Positions 22,523 to 30,556 of a stretch of DNA of 38,541 bases are shown in pieces; position 1 is the first letter of the stretch; every line of letters starts with the position of its first letter. The position numbers were made by a program, and so were the translations under genes. The stretch covers positions 1-38,541 of the forward strand of contig JANXUB010000222.1 in NCBI GenBank assembly GCA_025352105.1, given 5' to 3'. The stretch is from Burkholderiales bacterium (GTDB taxonomy: Bacteria > Pseudomonadota > Gammaproteobacteria > Burkholderiales > Casimicrobiaceae). Below the pieces are notes generated by a model, which was given only the letters and a program-made list of their open reading frames with translations, was not told where the DNA came from and did no database searches.

Positions 22523-24052
22523 TTAAGAGTCGAGCAGTTTCAACCTTTGAACTTTACCCGATGGGCCTTTCGGCAAGTCATCAACGAAGCGAAACGTTTT
22601 TGGAGTCTTGTACCGGCCGAGGACGCGCAGGCAATGCGCACGCAGAGCTTCATCGTCGCATGAAACGCCTGGTTTGAGCACGATAGCGGCAAGGATTTCC
22701 TGCCCGTAGTTAGCATCGGGAATGCCTACCGCTGCGGCTTCAAGCACGGCGGGATGTAAGAGTAGCGCTTCGTCAATTTCGCGGGGCGCAATGTTCTCGC
22801 CGCCCTTGATGATGAGCTCCTTGATGCGTCCGGTCACAAAGTAGAAGCCGTCGGAGTCGCGATACCCGAGATCGCCTGTGCGCAGCCAGCCGTCGGTCGT
22901 TGACGCTTCGGCGGTCTTTTCCGGTGCGTTGTAATACCCGAGCATGACGTTGTCGCCGCGCAGTTGTAGTTCGCCAGTCAAATTGTCGTTGAGCGCCACA
23001 CCAGTTTCGTTCGAGACTACGCGCACATCGACGCCGCACGGAAGTCCAGGCGTTCCGTACTTGCGATCACCTGTTGTCTGCGGATTGCAAAACACAACCG
23101 ACGCGCATTCAGTCATCCCCATGGCCTCGATGACGCCGATACCGAACAACTTCTCGAAGGCGCGGTGCTGTTCGGGCGGTAGTGGTGCCGAGGCAGAGCG
23201 TGCGAAACGAATGTTTGGCCATTGCTTCGTATCGCCCGTGTTTGCCGCTGCGTCATTGAGCAAATACGCGATGATGGTGGGCACCATGTTGAGCCAAGTC
23301 GGCTGATAACGCTCGACCCAAGACCACCACGCTCGCGCTGAAAATTTGTGAGGCGCAATGATGCAGCCGCCACTCACGAACGGTGCAACCGTCGCGATGC
23401 ACTGACCGTTGATGTGATACAGCGGCAACGACGACAAAACGCTGTCATTCGCTGTCAAGCCGTGCCATTCGCACACGGATCGCGCGGCGTGCAACAAGTT
23501 TTTGTGCGTCAGCAACGCACCTTTGGGTTTGCCAGTTGTGCCGGAGGTGTACATCAGCAAAGCTGGCGTTGAGTCCGCGATGTCGGCGTGTAGTTGAAGT
23601 TCACCATATCCGGCATGGACGTCAGCGGCGTCTGAATCAATGACGACGATTTGAATGCCGTTTGCTTGTTGCGCGGAAAGTAACGCGACTGCATCTCGCA
23701 GTTGCTGCTCGTAGTGCGTCGAAGTCAACACGACACGCACATTGCTGTGCTCAAGCACATAGGCGAGCGCTGACCCTTGGGACAGCAAATTGAGCGGCGT
23801 TACGACATATCCCGCCGCCATCGCGCCCAGAAAAATCGTCGTCGTCTGGTATCCGTTGTGCAGCAGAAAACCGACGTGATCGCCGGCATTGATTCCCAGT
23901 GCGTTGAGGCGCGCGTTGAGTTGCCGCGCCTCCTTCGCGAATTGCCCGTACGAGAGTTGGCGATCCGTCTCCGGTGATCGCAATAGCGTCGCGTCGGGCT
24001 GGGCTGCCTCATGCGTCAGCAGAACGTCTCGAAGGGTGGCAGCCCCGATCAT
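22523..24052 (-). CDS. sauT: AMP-forming acyl-CoA ligase, probable sulfoacetate-CoA ligase (SauT-like)
   Basis: A 509-residue ANL-superfamily adenylate-forming ligase. The AMP-binding loop is YTSGTTGKPKGALLTHKN (about residues 168-185), followed by EAMGMTECASVVF, WLRTGDLGYRDSDGFYFVTG and GRIKELIIKGGENIAPREID; the C-terminal PSGKVQR lysine motif is present. The class forms a CoA thioester via an acyl-adenylate. Sulfoacetate as substrate is inferred from context: the ATG overlaps the stop of an acylating aldehyde dehydrogenase (ATGA), and xsc lies in the same direction. The set resembles sauS/sauT of Cupriavidus necator. If the context is misleading, a short-chain or dicarboxylic acid could be the substrate. 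Confidence 0.82.
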   Translation of the reverse strand: MIGAATLRDVLLTHEAAQPDATLLRSPETDRQLSYGQFAKEARQLNARLNALGINAGDHVGFLLHNGYQTTTIFLGAMAAGYVVTPLNLLSQGSALAYVLEHSNVRVVLTSTHYEQQLRDAVALLSAQQANGIQIVVIDSDAADVHAGYGELQLHADIADSTPALLMYTSGTTGKPKGALLTHKNLLHAARSVCEWHGLTANDSVLSSLPLYHINGQCIATVAPFVSGGCIIAPHKFSARAWWSWVERYQPTWLNMVPTIIAYLLNDAAANTGDTKQWPNIRFARSASAPLPPEQHRAFEKLFGIGVIEAMGMTECASVVFCNPQTTGDRKYGTPGLPCGVDVRVVSNETGVALNDNLTGELQLRGDNVMLGYYNAPEKTAEASTTDGWLRTGDLGYRDSDGFYFVTGRIKELIIKGGENIAPREIDEALLLHPAVLEAAAVGIPDANYGQEILAAIVLKPGVSCDDEALRAHCLRVLGRYKTPKTFRFVDDLPKGPSGKVQRLKLLDS

Positions 24053-25449
24053 TGCGCAACGTGATCAAAATAGTCCGCGAAAAGCTCCGCCTCGCTCGGT
24101 ATGCGCTCGGTGATTGGTCTGGCGATTCGAGTGATGTTGAGGAAATTGCGGTAGGTCAGATTGTCACTAAAGCTGTTACCACCCCATGTGCCGCAGCCCA
24201 TAGACAGCGAAAATGGAAGACCGTTGTCAAAGCTTCCACCCGTTGCGATGCAATGCGCTTGATTGACAATCACTCGGGCAACCGGCAACGTGAGGCCGAG
24301 TTGCAGCGCAAGCTTGTCCACGCGATCTGGCGACGCATGAATTCCGACTGAATGTCCCGCACCTTGATAGGCGTAAATGTCGCTGACGCGCTGGCATGCA
24401 GCGTCGAAGTCCGCTGCAACGTAGACGCTCAAGACGGGCGATAGCTTTTCGCCAGAAAACGGAAATGCAGCGCCCGTGCCGCTCTCGTTGACCATCAATA
24501 CTTGGGCGTTCACGGCGCGATCAATTCCGGCAAGACGCGCGATTTCAGACGCTGATTTTGCGGTGACCACAGGCGAGAGTTTGTCTGCCGGAAACATGAC
24601 CGTCTGAAGCTTCGCTTTCTCTGCTTCATTAAGCAGCACGGCGCCCTGCGCCTCCATCGCCGCGATCATGGCGGAATATGCAGCCTCTACGATGACCATA
24701 CTGTTCTCGCTGGAGCAACTGGTCGCGTTGTCAAAAATTTTGGAACGTACGATGCGACCGGCTGCGGCAGTTGGGTCTGCGCTTGCGTCGACGATGACCG
24801 CCACGTTGCCAGCGCCCACTCCGAATGCTGGCGTGCCGCTTGAGTAAGCCGCATGGATATTGGCCTGTGAGCCTGTCGCCACGACGAGATCAACTTGGCG
24901 GAGCAGTTCGTATGTTGATGCTTTGCTCACCGGCGCCGGCAGCAGTTGCACCAATTCATGCGGCGCACCGATACGATCAAATTCGGCATAGACGTATTCA
25001 AGTAATAACGCAGCCGTCGAATAACCTTTCGGCGATGGCGCAAGAATAATGGCGTTGCGGCCCTTCATTGCGTTGATGATCATGTTCGCGGGCGTTGCGC
25101 CAGGATTTGTCGATGGCGTAATCGCACCGATCACTCCAGCAGCCCGTGCAATGTCAGTAATGCCGGTTTGAGCGTTCTCGGATATCACGCCAACGGATTT
25201 AGCCGCGTTCAAGTCGCGCAAAAGCCCCAATGTTTTGCGATGGTTTTTCTGTATCTTGTCGTCGACGTTACCGAGGCCGGTATCGCGCACGGCAAGCTCC
25301 GCCAGTGAGCGATTTCGCGCTGGCTCCATGATGGCCCATGCGGCAGCCGCACAGACCCGATCCGCCTGCACCTGATCGTATGCGTTTGCTATCGCTTGTG
25401 CGGCGCGCGCTTTGGCAACCAGCTGCGCTACTACCTGAACTTCATCCAT
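24049..25449 (-). CDS. sauS: CoA-acylating aldehyde dehydrogenase, probable sulfoacetaldehyde dehydrogenase (SauS-like)
   Basis: A 466-residue member of the CoA-dependent acylating aldehyde dehydrogenases, the class of the AdhE N-terminal domain. The catalytic cysteine lies in FDNATSCSSENSMVIVE, and GVIGAITPSTNPGATPANM is the usual nucleotide-binding region; GCGTWGGNSFSDNLTYRNF near the C-terminus is also typical. It would reduce sulfoacetyl-CoA to sulfoacetaldehyde with NAD(P)H, feeding Xsc. Specificity is inferred from the neighbouring ligase and xsc genes. The ATG at 25449 is used; a TTG just before it is less likely. Its TGA overlaps the ligase ATG. Confidence 0.85.
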   Translation of the reverse strand: MDEVQVVAQLVAKARAAQAIANAYDQVQADRVCAAAAWAIMEPARNRSLAELAVRDTGLGNVDDKIQKNHRKTLGLLRDLNAAKSVGVISENAQTGITDIARAAGVIGAITPSTNPGATPANMIINAMKGRNAIILAPSPKGYSTAALLLEYVYAEFDRIGAPHELVQLLPAPVSKASTYELLRQVDLVVATGSQANIHAAYSSGTPAFGVGAGNVAVIVDASADPTAAAGRIVRSKIFDNATSCSSENSMVIVEAAYSAMIAAMEAQGAVLLNEAEKAKLQTVMFPADKLSPVVTAKSASEIARLAGIDRAVNAQVLMVNESGTGAAFPFSGEKLSPVLSVYVAADFDAACQRVSDIYAYQGAGHSVGIHASPDRVDKLALQLGLTLPVARVIVNQAHCIATGGSFDNGLPFSLSMGCGTWGGNSFSDNLTYRNFLNITRIARPITERIPSEAELFADYFDHVAQ

Positions 25450-25468
25450 CAATCCACGCGCCTGCTTG

Positions 25469-25492
25469 TTAGCTCAATTTCTTAGCTCAATT
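25469..25492. repeat. 13-bp-period duplication at the end of the binding-protein gene
   Basis: TTAGCTCAATT occurs at 25469-25479 and again at 25482-25492. The second copy contains the stop codon of the TctC-type gene (TGA read on the minus strand at 25487-25489). It looks like a slipped-strand duplication of the gene end, leaving a spare copy of the stop region in the 37-bp gap before sauS. Confidence 0.55.
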
Positions 25493-26470
25493 ATCGATTT
25501 TCGCGCCGGATGCTTTTGCCACTTTTGCCCAGCGCTCCGTTTCTGCTCGCGCGAATTTGGCGAACTCTGCTGGTGGCATACCGCCCGCGTCAGCCGCAGC
25601 CGCAGTCCAGTTCGCCTTTACGTTTGGATCTTCGAGCGCTTTTACGACCTCGCGATACATCTTCTCCACGATGTCCGGTGGCGTCCCCTTGATTGCCCAC
25701 AACGCGTACCACTGTGACACTTCGTTGTTGGGAAAGCCCTGCTCAGCAAATGTGGGAATGTCCGGATATTGCGGCGAGCGATTCGCTGCCATCAAGCCGA
25801 GCGGACGTGCTTTCCCGGCGCGAATCTGCGCAGCCGACGCGCTCATGCCGTCGATCAGCACGTCGAGCGATCCTCCAAGAAAGTCTTGCATCGCAGGCCC
25901 CATACCTTTGTACGGCACGTGAACCATATCGATGCCATTTGAAAGTTTGAACAACTCACCCGTGAGGTGCTGAGACGTCCCCGATCCCGGCGATCCGAAA
26001 TTCAACTTGCCCGGATTGGTTTTTGCAAAATCAATCAGGTCTTTCAGGGTCTTTACCTGCGGCAGCTTGTTCGGCTGCACTGCCACCACGAACGGCATGA
26101 TGGCCAACAGCGTGACCGGCACGAAATCCTTTTCGATGTCGTACGAAAGCTTCGGATAAATCGATGGTGCAATGGTGTGATGAACGGCGCCGATCAGAAA
26201 GGTGTATCCATCGGGTGCAGAGCGCGCGGCCTGCGCAGCACCCACCGTGCCGCCAGCACCACCGATGTTTTCGACGATAAATTGCTGGCCTGTCTGCTTT
26301 GACAGTTGCGCCGAGAGTGGTCGCGCAAAGGTGTCAGTGCCCCCGCCAGCGGGAAAAGGGTTGATCAGACGAACCGGTTTTATCGGCCAGGCTTGTGCCT
26401 GGCTCGGCGACGCTACGAGAAGCGTCGCGACCGAAAATACGAGCGCAAAAAAGCGGGACAGTGACTGCAT
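25487..26470 (-). CDS. TctC/Bug-type tripartite tricarboxylate transporter substrate-binding protein
   Basis: A 327-residue periplasmic binding protein of the Bug/TctC family. The signal peptide (MQSLSRFFALVFSVATLLVA) is cleaved after AQA. The mature part has the usual WPIKPVRLINPFPAGGGTD, NIGGAGGTVGAAQAARSAPD and HVPYKGMGPAMQDFLGG. The ATG at 26470 has AGGAGG five bases upstream; a longer start at 26488 is rejected. It lies between xsc and sauS, so its ligand is probably the operon's substrate, sulfoacetate or a related C2 sulfonate. No TctA or TctB membrane partners are in the window, which is common for this much-expanded Burkholderiales family. Confidence 0.93.
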   Translation of the reverse strand: MQSLSRFFALVFSVATLLVASPSQAQAWPIKPVRLINPFPAGGGTDTFARPLSAQLSKQTGQQFIVENIGGAGGTVGAAQAARSAPDGYTFLIGAVHHTIAPSIYPKLSYDIEKDFVPVTLLAIMPFVVAVQPNKLPQVKTLKDLIDFAKTNPGKLNFGSPGSGTSQHLTGELFKLSNGIDMVHVPYKGMGPAMQDFLGGSLDVLIDGMSASAAQIRAGKARPLGLMAANRSPQYPDIPTFAEQGFPNNEVSQWYALWAIKGTPPDIVEKMYREVVKALEDPNVKANWTAAAADAGGMPPAEFAKFARAETERWAKVAKASGAKIDN

Positions 26471-26540
26471 GAATACCTCCTGATGCATACCTGTGCCTGC
26501 ACGGCAAAGACGACGTGCAGCTGAATCGATGCTAGCGAAT

Positions 26541-28385
26541 TTAGCGCTTGATTTCGGTGTGTTTGTACTTATTGAGAAAGCGGGTTGGCAGCGCCAGTGC
26601 GTCGCGACGGAACGGGTCGCCCAGCTCTTTGGTCACCATCACTTCGAGGATCGTGGTTTTGCCGCGTTTCTGCGCAGCGCAAGCATCGGCGAGGGCTGGG
26701 CCGACATCGGACAACTGATCAATACGCAAGCCTTCGGCTCCCATTGCCTGTGCAACGCTCGCCCAATGCGGTTGATTGTCGAGTGCGACACCCAGATAGC
26801 GGCGGTTGTAGAAATCGACGTGATTCTTCTTCTCCGCGCCCCATTGGCCGTTGTTGAAGACAACCGCCGTAACGGGAATGTTTTCGCGTACGCAGGTCTG
26901 GATTTCGTTAAAACTGATGCCCCACGCGCCGTCGCCGACATAGGCGACGGCAGGGCGATCGGGCGCGGCGAGTTTGGCACCGATGATGGTTGGGAAGGCA
27001 TAGCCGCAGTTGCCGAATGCCATCGCGGCGAACATCGAGCGTGGCGCATCAAAGCGCAGATAGCTGTTGGATACGGAGCAAATGTTGCCGATGTCGGTGG
27101 ACACCATCGCGCCTTTCGGCATGGCCTTTTCCAGCTCACGCAGCATTTGACGCGGGTGCATGTAGTTCGAGGTCTTCGCGATTTCGACGGAGTATGCGTC
27201 AGTCTCGTGGGTCCAGCCGTCCAGTTCTTTCTCCCACGCTTTTTTCTCCTTGGCGACGGCCGCCAAACGGCTGTCGCGATTGCCGTGACAGGCCAGCTTT
27301 TTCCCCTTCAGTCGCGCGACTAAAGCCGCCGCAGCCGCTTTGGCATCGCCACAAATTCCAACTGAGATTTTCTTCACCAGCCCCAACATTTTTGGATCAG
27401 CGTCGACCTGAATAATCTTCGCGTTCTTTGGCCAATAGTCGATGCCGTGCTGCGGCAAGGTGCCGAACGGGCCGAGTCGCGTGCCAAGGGCCAGCACGAC
27501 GTCGGCCTTGCTGATGAGCTTCATTGCGGCTTTCGAGCCCTGATAGCCGAGTGGCCCGCACCAAAGTCGATGGCTCGCCGGGAAGCTGTCGTTATGCAGA
27601 TAGCTGTTGCACACCGGGGCATCGAGTAACTCTGCCAGTTTCACCGCCTCGGCACTTCCGTTCGCCATGATGACGCCACCACCCGCGAGAATGACCGGAA
27701 ACTTGGCACTTGCTAGCATCTCGGCCGCCGCGTCCAGCGCGGCCTCGCCGCCAGCGCCGCGCTCAATCGTCATCGGTGCGGATATCTCAAAATCTGCTTC
27801 ACCATAGAACAAATCGCGCGGGATGTTTAGTTGCGTGGGCCCAAGCTCGATGTGAGCCCGGTCAAACGCGCGGGCGGTGAGTTCCGCCATGCGCGCACTG
27901 TTGTTGACATGGGCCTGATATTTGGTGATTTTTGAGAAGATGGGAAGTTGATCGGTTTCCTGAAATCCGCCCAGCCCCAGCGTCATGGTGCCCGTCTCGG
28001 GTGTGATGACAACTACGGGCGAGTGCGCCCAATAGGCGGCGGCGGTAGGCGTGACGAAATTGGTGACGCCGGGGCCGTTTTGACCGATGCACACGCCGTG
28101 GCGACCCGAGACGCGCGAGTAGCCGTCGGCCATGTGACCCGCTCCTTGCTCATGGGCAACGGAGATGAAGCGGATACCCGCTGTTTCGAATAAATCGAGC
28201 GCGTCCATATAAGCCGATCCAACGATGCCGAATACGTCTGTTACGCCCTGTGCGACCAGCGTCTCGACGAATGCCTCGGAAGGCGTCATTCGCGTGCGAC
28301 CACGCGTGACGCGGCGATCTACTTTGGCTTTTGTGGGGGTCGCCGATTTTGCGGGAGGAGTCTTCTTGTTTGGACGGGTCGTCAT
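26541..28385 (-). CDS. xsc: Sulfoacetaldehyde acetyltransferase
   Basis: A thiamine-diphosphate enzyme of 614 residues that converts sulfoacetaldehyde and phosphate to acetyl phosphate and sulfite. From MTPSEAFVETLVAQGVTDVF onward the sequence follows Xsc closely: FGIVGSAYMDALDLFE, the activating glutamate in VAHEQGAGHMADGY, QNGPGVTNFVTPTAAAYWAH, ITPETGTMTLGLGGFQE and the ThDP motif beginning GDGAWGISFNE and ending FNNGQWG. The ATG at 28385 gives a 32-residue basic Lys/Pro/Arg-rich extension before the usual start; a longer start at 28463 is less likely. It is the first gene of the minus-strand operon xsc-tctC-sauS-sauT and diverges from the IclR gene. Confidence 0.95.
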   Translation of the reverse strand: MTTRPNKKTPPAKSATPTKAKVDRRVTRGRTRMTPSEAFVETLVAQGVTDVFGIVGSAYMDALDLFETAGIRFISVAHEQGAGHMADGYSRVSGRHGVCIGQNGPGVTNFVTPTAAAYWAHSPVVVITPETGTMTLGLGGFQETDQLPIFSKITKYQAHVNNSARMAELTARAFDRAHIELGPTQLNIPRDLFYGEADFEISAPMTIERGAGGEAALDAAAEMLASAKFPVILAGGGVIMANGSAEAVKLAELLDAPVCNSYLHNDSFPASHRLWCGPLGYQGSKAAMKLISKADVVLALGTRLGPFGTLPQHGIDYWPKNAKIIQVDADPKMLGLVKKISVGICGDAKAAAAALVARLKGKKLACHGNRDSRLAAVAKEKKAWEKELDGWTHETDAYSVEIAKTSNYMHPRQMLRELEKAMPKGAMVSTDIGNICSVSNSYLRFDAPRSMFAAMAFGNCGYAFPTIIGAKLAAPDRPAVAYVGDGAWGISFNEIQTCVRENIPVTAVVFNNGQWGAEKKNHVDFYNRRYLGVALDNQPHWASVAQAMGAEGLRIDQLSDVGPALADACAAQKRGKTTILEVMVTKELGDPFRRDALALPTRFLNKYKHTEIKR

Positions 28386-28461
28386 GGCGCGCCTTGTGTG
28401 GGTTCGGGAGGTGATCGCGAGTGTGCAAGTTGGCAACCCGCGCAAATCGCAAACGTCATGC

Positions 28462-28486
28462 AAAATGAATCTTCACGTTTCATTTT
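28462..28486. promoter_or_regulatory. Candidate operator between xsc and iclR
   Basis: A perfect inverted repeat AAAATGAA (28462-28469) and TTCATTTT (28479-28486) with a 9-base spacer lies in the 156-bp space between the divergent xsc and IclR genes. It overlaps the candidate -35 region of iclR. Position and symmetry suit a dimeric regulator such as the adjoining IclR protein; binding is inferred. Confidence 0.5.
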
Positions 28487-28513
28487 TATCGAATAATGAC
28501 GATTGTGCATAAT
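28485..28513 (+). promoter_or_regulatory. Candidate promoter of the IclR-pta unit
   Basis: TTTATC (28485-28490), a poor -35 box, is 17 bases from CATAAT (28508-28513), a five-of-six -10 box. The iclR ATG is 28 bp downstream with AGGA seven bases before it. The overlap of the -35 box with the palindrome at 28462-28486 would allow autoregulation. Confidence 0.4.
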
Positions 28514-28541
28514 GCCTGTGAAATTAACTTAGGAACATAAG

Positions 28542-29330
28542 ATGTTGGCCGAACCCGATGAAGCACACCGAGACAGCCGCGAAGCCGGATCGGCGGCGTT
28601 GCGCTCGCTGGCCGTGATGGAATTCGTGGCCAATAGCGAGCGCTCGGTCAGTTTGACGGAAATCATGCTGGCCGTGCACTTGCCAAAGCCGACCGTTTTT
28701 CGCATCCTGACGACGCTTGAAGAAGCAGGCATGTTGTTGCGCGAACCCGACGCCAAGCGCTATGTTCCCGGAGAGCGACTCGCCATTTTGGCCGGCAACG
28801 TGTTGCTGCATTCTCCGCATCGATCCGCGCGGCGGGCGATCCTTGAAGAGCTTGTCGAGCGCGTCGGCGAAACCTGCAATCTGACCATTCCCAACGGGCA
28901 TCTGGTGATGTATCTGGATCGCGTGGAGTCGGCATGGCCGCTGCGCATCAACCTGCATGCAGGCTCCAAGGTGCCGCTCTATGCCAGTGCTAGCGGCAAG
29001 CTCTTTCTCGCACACTCGCCGAAGCGAATGCGTGATCGGCTGCTGACGAATGCACCGCTGATTGCACACACCAAAAGTACGCTGACCACGCTTAGGCAGC
29101 TCGAGCTCGAGTTCACGTCGATCCGGCGCAACGGCTATGCCATTGACAACGAAGAATATCTCGCCGGAATTTGTTGTCTCGCGGTGCCGGTCACCAACGA
29201 TCAGGATCGCGTCGTGGCGGCGGTTGCGGTGCACGGACCGGTGTCGCGCATGAGTGTTGGGCAGGCCATCGAATTTTTGCCAGCACTGCGCGAGGCCGCA
29301 GAGCAGATCAGCCAAACGCTCGACTGGTAG
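28542..29330 (+). CDS. IclR family transcriptional regulator
   Basis: A 262-residue IclR-type regulator: winged helix-turn-helix at about residues 18-75 (LRSLAVMEFVANSERSVSLT and LPKPTVFRILTTLEEAGML), then the effector-binding GAF-like domain with INLHAGSKVPLYASASGKLF, GYAIDNEEYLAGICCLAVPV and the final helix. It diverges from the xsc operon and is followed after 4 bp by the phosphate acetyltransferase gene. It is probably the local regulator of sulfoacetate degradation, with a pathway intermediate as the inducer (inference). The described Cupriavidus sau regulator is, from memory, of a different family, so this would be a regulator swap. Confidence 0.93.
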   Translation: MLAEPDEAHRDSREAGSAALRSLAVMEFVANSERSVSLTEIMLAVHLPKPTVFRILTTLEEAGMLLREPDAKRYVPGERLAILAGNVLLHSPHRSARRAILEELVERVGETCNLTIPNGHLVMYLDRVESAWPLRINLHAGSKVPLYASASGKLFLAHSPKRMRDRLLTNAPLIAHTKSTLTTLRQLELEFTSIRRNGYAIDNEEYLAGICCLAVPVTNDQDRVVAAVAVHGPVSRMSVGQAIEFLPALREAAEQISQTLDW

Positions 29331-29334
29331 CGCC

Positions 29335-30279
29335 ATGACCGAAGCGGCGATGCCCGCAGGAGCGGAGAGTGCGCTTCATCCGCGTTTGACGGCGCTGATT
29401 GCCGCCGCCGGCGCGCTGCCGCCCGTCGTTACCGCCGTTGTATTTCCAGGCGACGCCATGGCTATCGACGCTGCGTTGATGGCCGCGCGGCTTGGCATCG
29501 TTGACCCGGTGTTCTACGGTTCTGCCGCTGCGCGCGACGCTTTGTCGGCAGCGCACACTCCAAGCGCATTTCGATGGATCGAGACCGGAGTTTCGCCCCG
29601 TGCGGCTGCGGCTGCGGCGGTTGCGGATGCGGCGGCAGGGCGCGTCGCCATCTTGATGAAAGGCAGCTTGCACACGGACGAGTTGCTTGGCGCTGTGCTG
29701 GCTCGTGACACGGGCCTCAGAGGCGCGACCCGACTGACCCACACGTTCGTTTTTGACTTGCCGAGATATCACAAACTACTCGCCATTACGGATGCGGTGG
29801 TCAATATCGCCCCGGACGTGCATACCAAGGCGCACAGCATCGCCCACGCGGTTGAATTGATGGCGCACTTGGGCGTCGTCTCGCCCAAGGTGGCCGTGAT
29901 CGCTGCTGTCGAGACGGTGCACCCTTCTATCAACGCTACGGTCGATGCGCAAACGCTTGCCGAATGGGGGCGTGCAGGTCGATTTGGTTCGGCAACCGTC
30001 GAGGGGCCGCTTGGTTTCGACAATGCGATCTCCGCGCAAGCTGCAGCGATCAAGGGGATTGCGTCTGCCGTAGCGGGTGACCCCGATATCTTGTTGGTAC
30101 CGGAGCTCAACGCCGGAAATATGCTCTACAAGAGCTTCATCTACATGGGTGGCGGTGAATGTGCTGGCATCGTACAGGGGGCGAAGGTGCCGATTGTGCT
30201 GACCAGCCGCGCCGACTCGCTCTTCAGTCGGGTCGCCTCATGCGCGCTCTCGCGGATAGCGTTGAGCAAATCGGCGTGA
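29335..30279 (+). CDS. pta: Phosphate acetyltransferase (PTA/PTB domain)
   Basis: A 314-residue single-domain phosphate acetyl/butyryltransferase, which moves an acetyl group between acetyl phosphate and CoA. Family marks are ILMKGSLHTDELLGAVLARD, ADAVVNIAPDVHTKA-like VVNIAPDVHTKAHSIAHAVE, LGFDNAISAQAAAIKGIAS and VPELNAGNMLYKSFIYMGG. Acetyl phosphate is the product of Xsc, so this enzyme completes the route to acetyl-CoA. The ATG at 29335 is chosen 4 bp after the iclR stop; an upstream in-frame start lies inside iclR. Butyryl phosphate as substrate cannot be excluded by sequence, but the neighbourhood favours acetyl. Confidence 0.9.
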   Translation: MTEAAMPAGAESALHPRLTALIAAAGALPPVVTAVVFPGDAMAIDAALMAARLGIVDPVFYGSAAARDALSAAHTPSAFRWIETGVSPRAAAAAAVADAAAGRVAILMKGSLHTDELLGAVLARDTGLRGATRLTHTFVFDLPRYHKLLAITDAVVNIAPDVHTKAHSIAHAVELMAHLGVVSPKVAVIAAVETVHPSINATVDAQTLAEWGRAGRFGSATVEGPLGFDNAISAQAAAIKGIASAVAGDPDILLVPELNAGNMLYKSFIYMGGGECAGIVQGAKVPIVLTSRADSLFSRVASCALSRIALSKSA

Positions 30280-30295
30280 GCGGTGAAGGCTAACA

Positions 30296-30407
30296 ACTTT
30301 TTCGTGAAACGCCTATTTTAAATAGGCTACAGCAGGTTTTCGACCAGTATCGACTTCCCCGCAAATTAGCCTTTATCCCATTAAAATGGTCGTTGTGGAG
30401 GAAAGCT
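30296..30407 (+). repeat. Two-hairpin dispersed element, copy 2
   Basis: Hairpin 1 is GCCTATTTTAAATAGGC (30311-30327) and hairpin 2 is CCATTAAAATGG (30378-30389), centres about 65 bp apart. GGTTTT (30335-30340), TCGACTT (30350-30356), a TAGC-CTTTA block before hairpin 2 and AAAGCT (30402-30407) follow the same order and spacing as the copy at 10221-10330. It starts 17 bp after the pta stop and ends at a small open reading frame with a strong ribosome binding site. Confidence 0.6.
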
Positions 30408-30503
30408 ATGCGCGCTTCAGTCGCGATCGCGAGCCGCCAACATCGGGTTATCAGATGGCCCAATTTCGTTGCCACAGCAGACGGCGGCGCGCCGATTTGC
30501 TAA
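30408..30503 (+). CDS. Possible 31-residue small protein or leader peptide
   Basis: ATG at 30408 follows GGAGG by six bases, one of the strongest ribosome binding sites in the window. The frame reads MRASVAIASRQHRVIRWPNF and ends PIC before TAA at 30501-30503. No family is recognised and no membrane segment is seen. It lies between the two-hairpin element and the DUF2244 gene that heads the oxidase operon, so it could be a leader peptide; it could equally be chance. Confidence 0.3.
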   Translation: MRASVAIASRQHRVIRWPNFVATADGGAPIC

Positions 30504-30556
30504 ACTTTCAGGGTTTTCCATACGAACCGAAGTTGTTTTAAAGGTTGCAGTGCAGC

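Noticed and set aside
26541..28385. Xsc as acetolactate synthase or another ThDP enzyme
   Set aside because: The N-terminal third matches Xsc closely (FGIVGSAYMDALDLFE, TGTMTLGLGGFQE) and the neighbours supply the rest of a sulfonate pathway.
28524..29336. A 270-codon minus-strand frame opposite the IclR gene
   Set aside because: The IclR reading is unmistakable with a good ribosome binding site; the opposite frame is compositional shadow.
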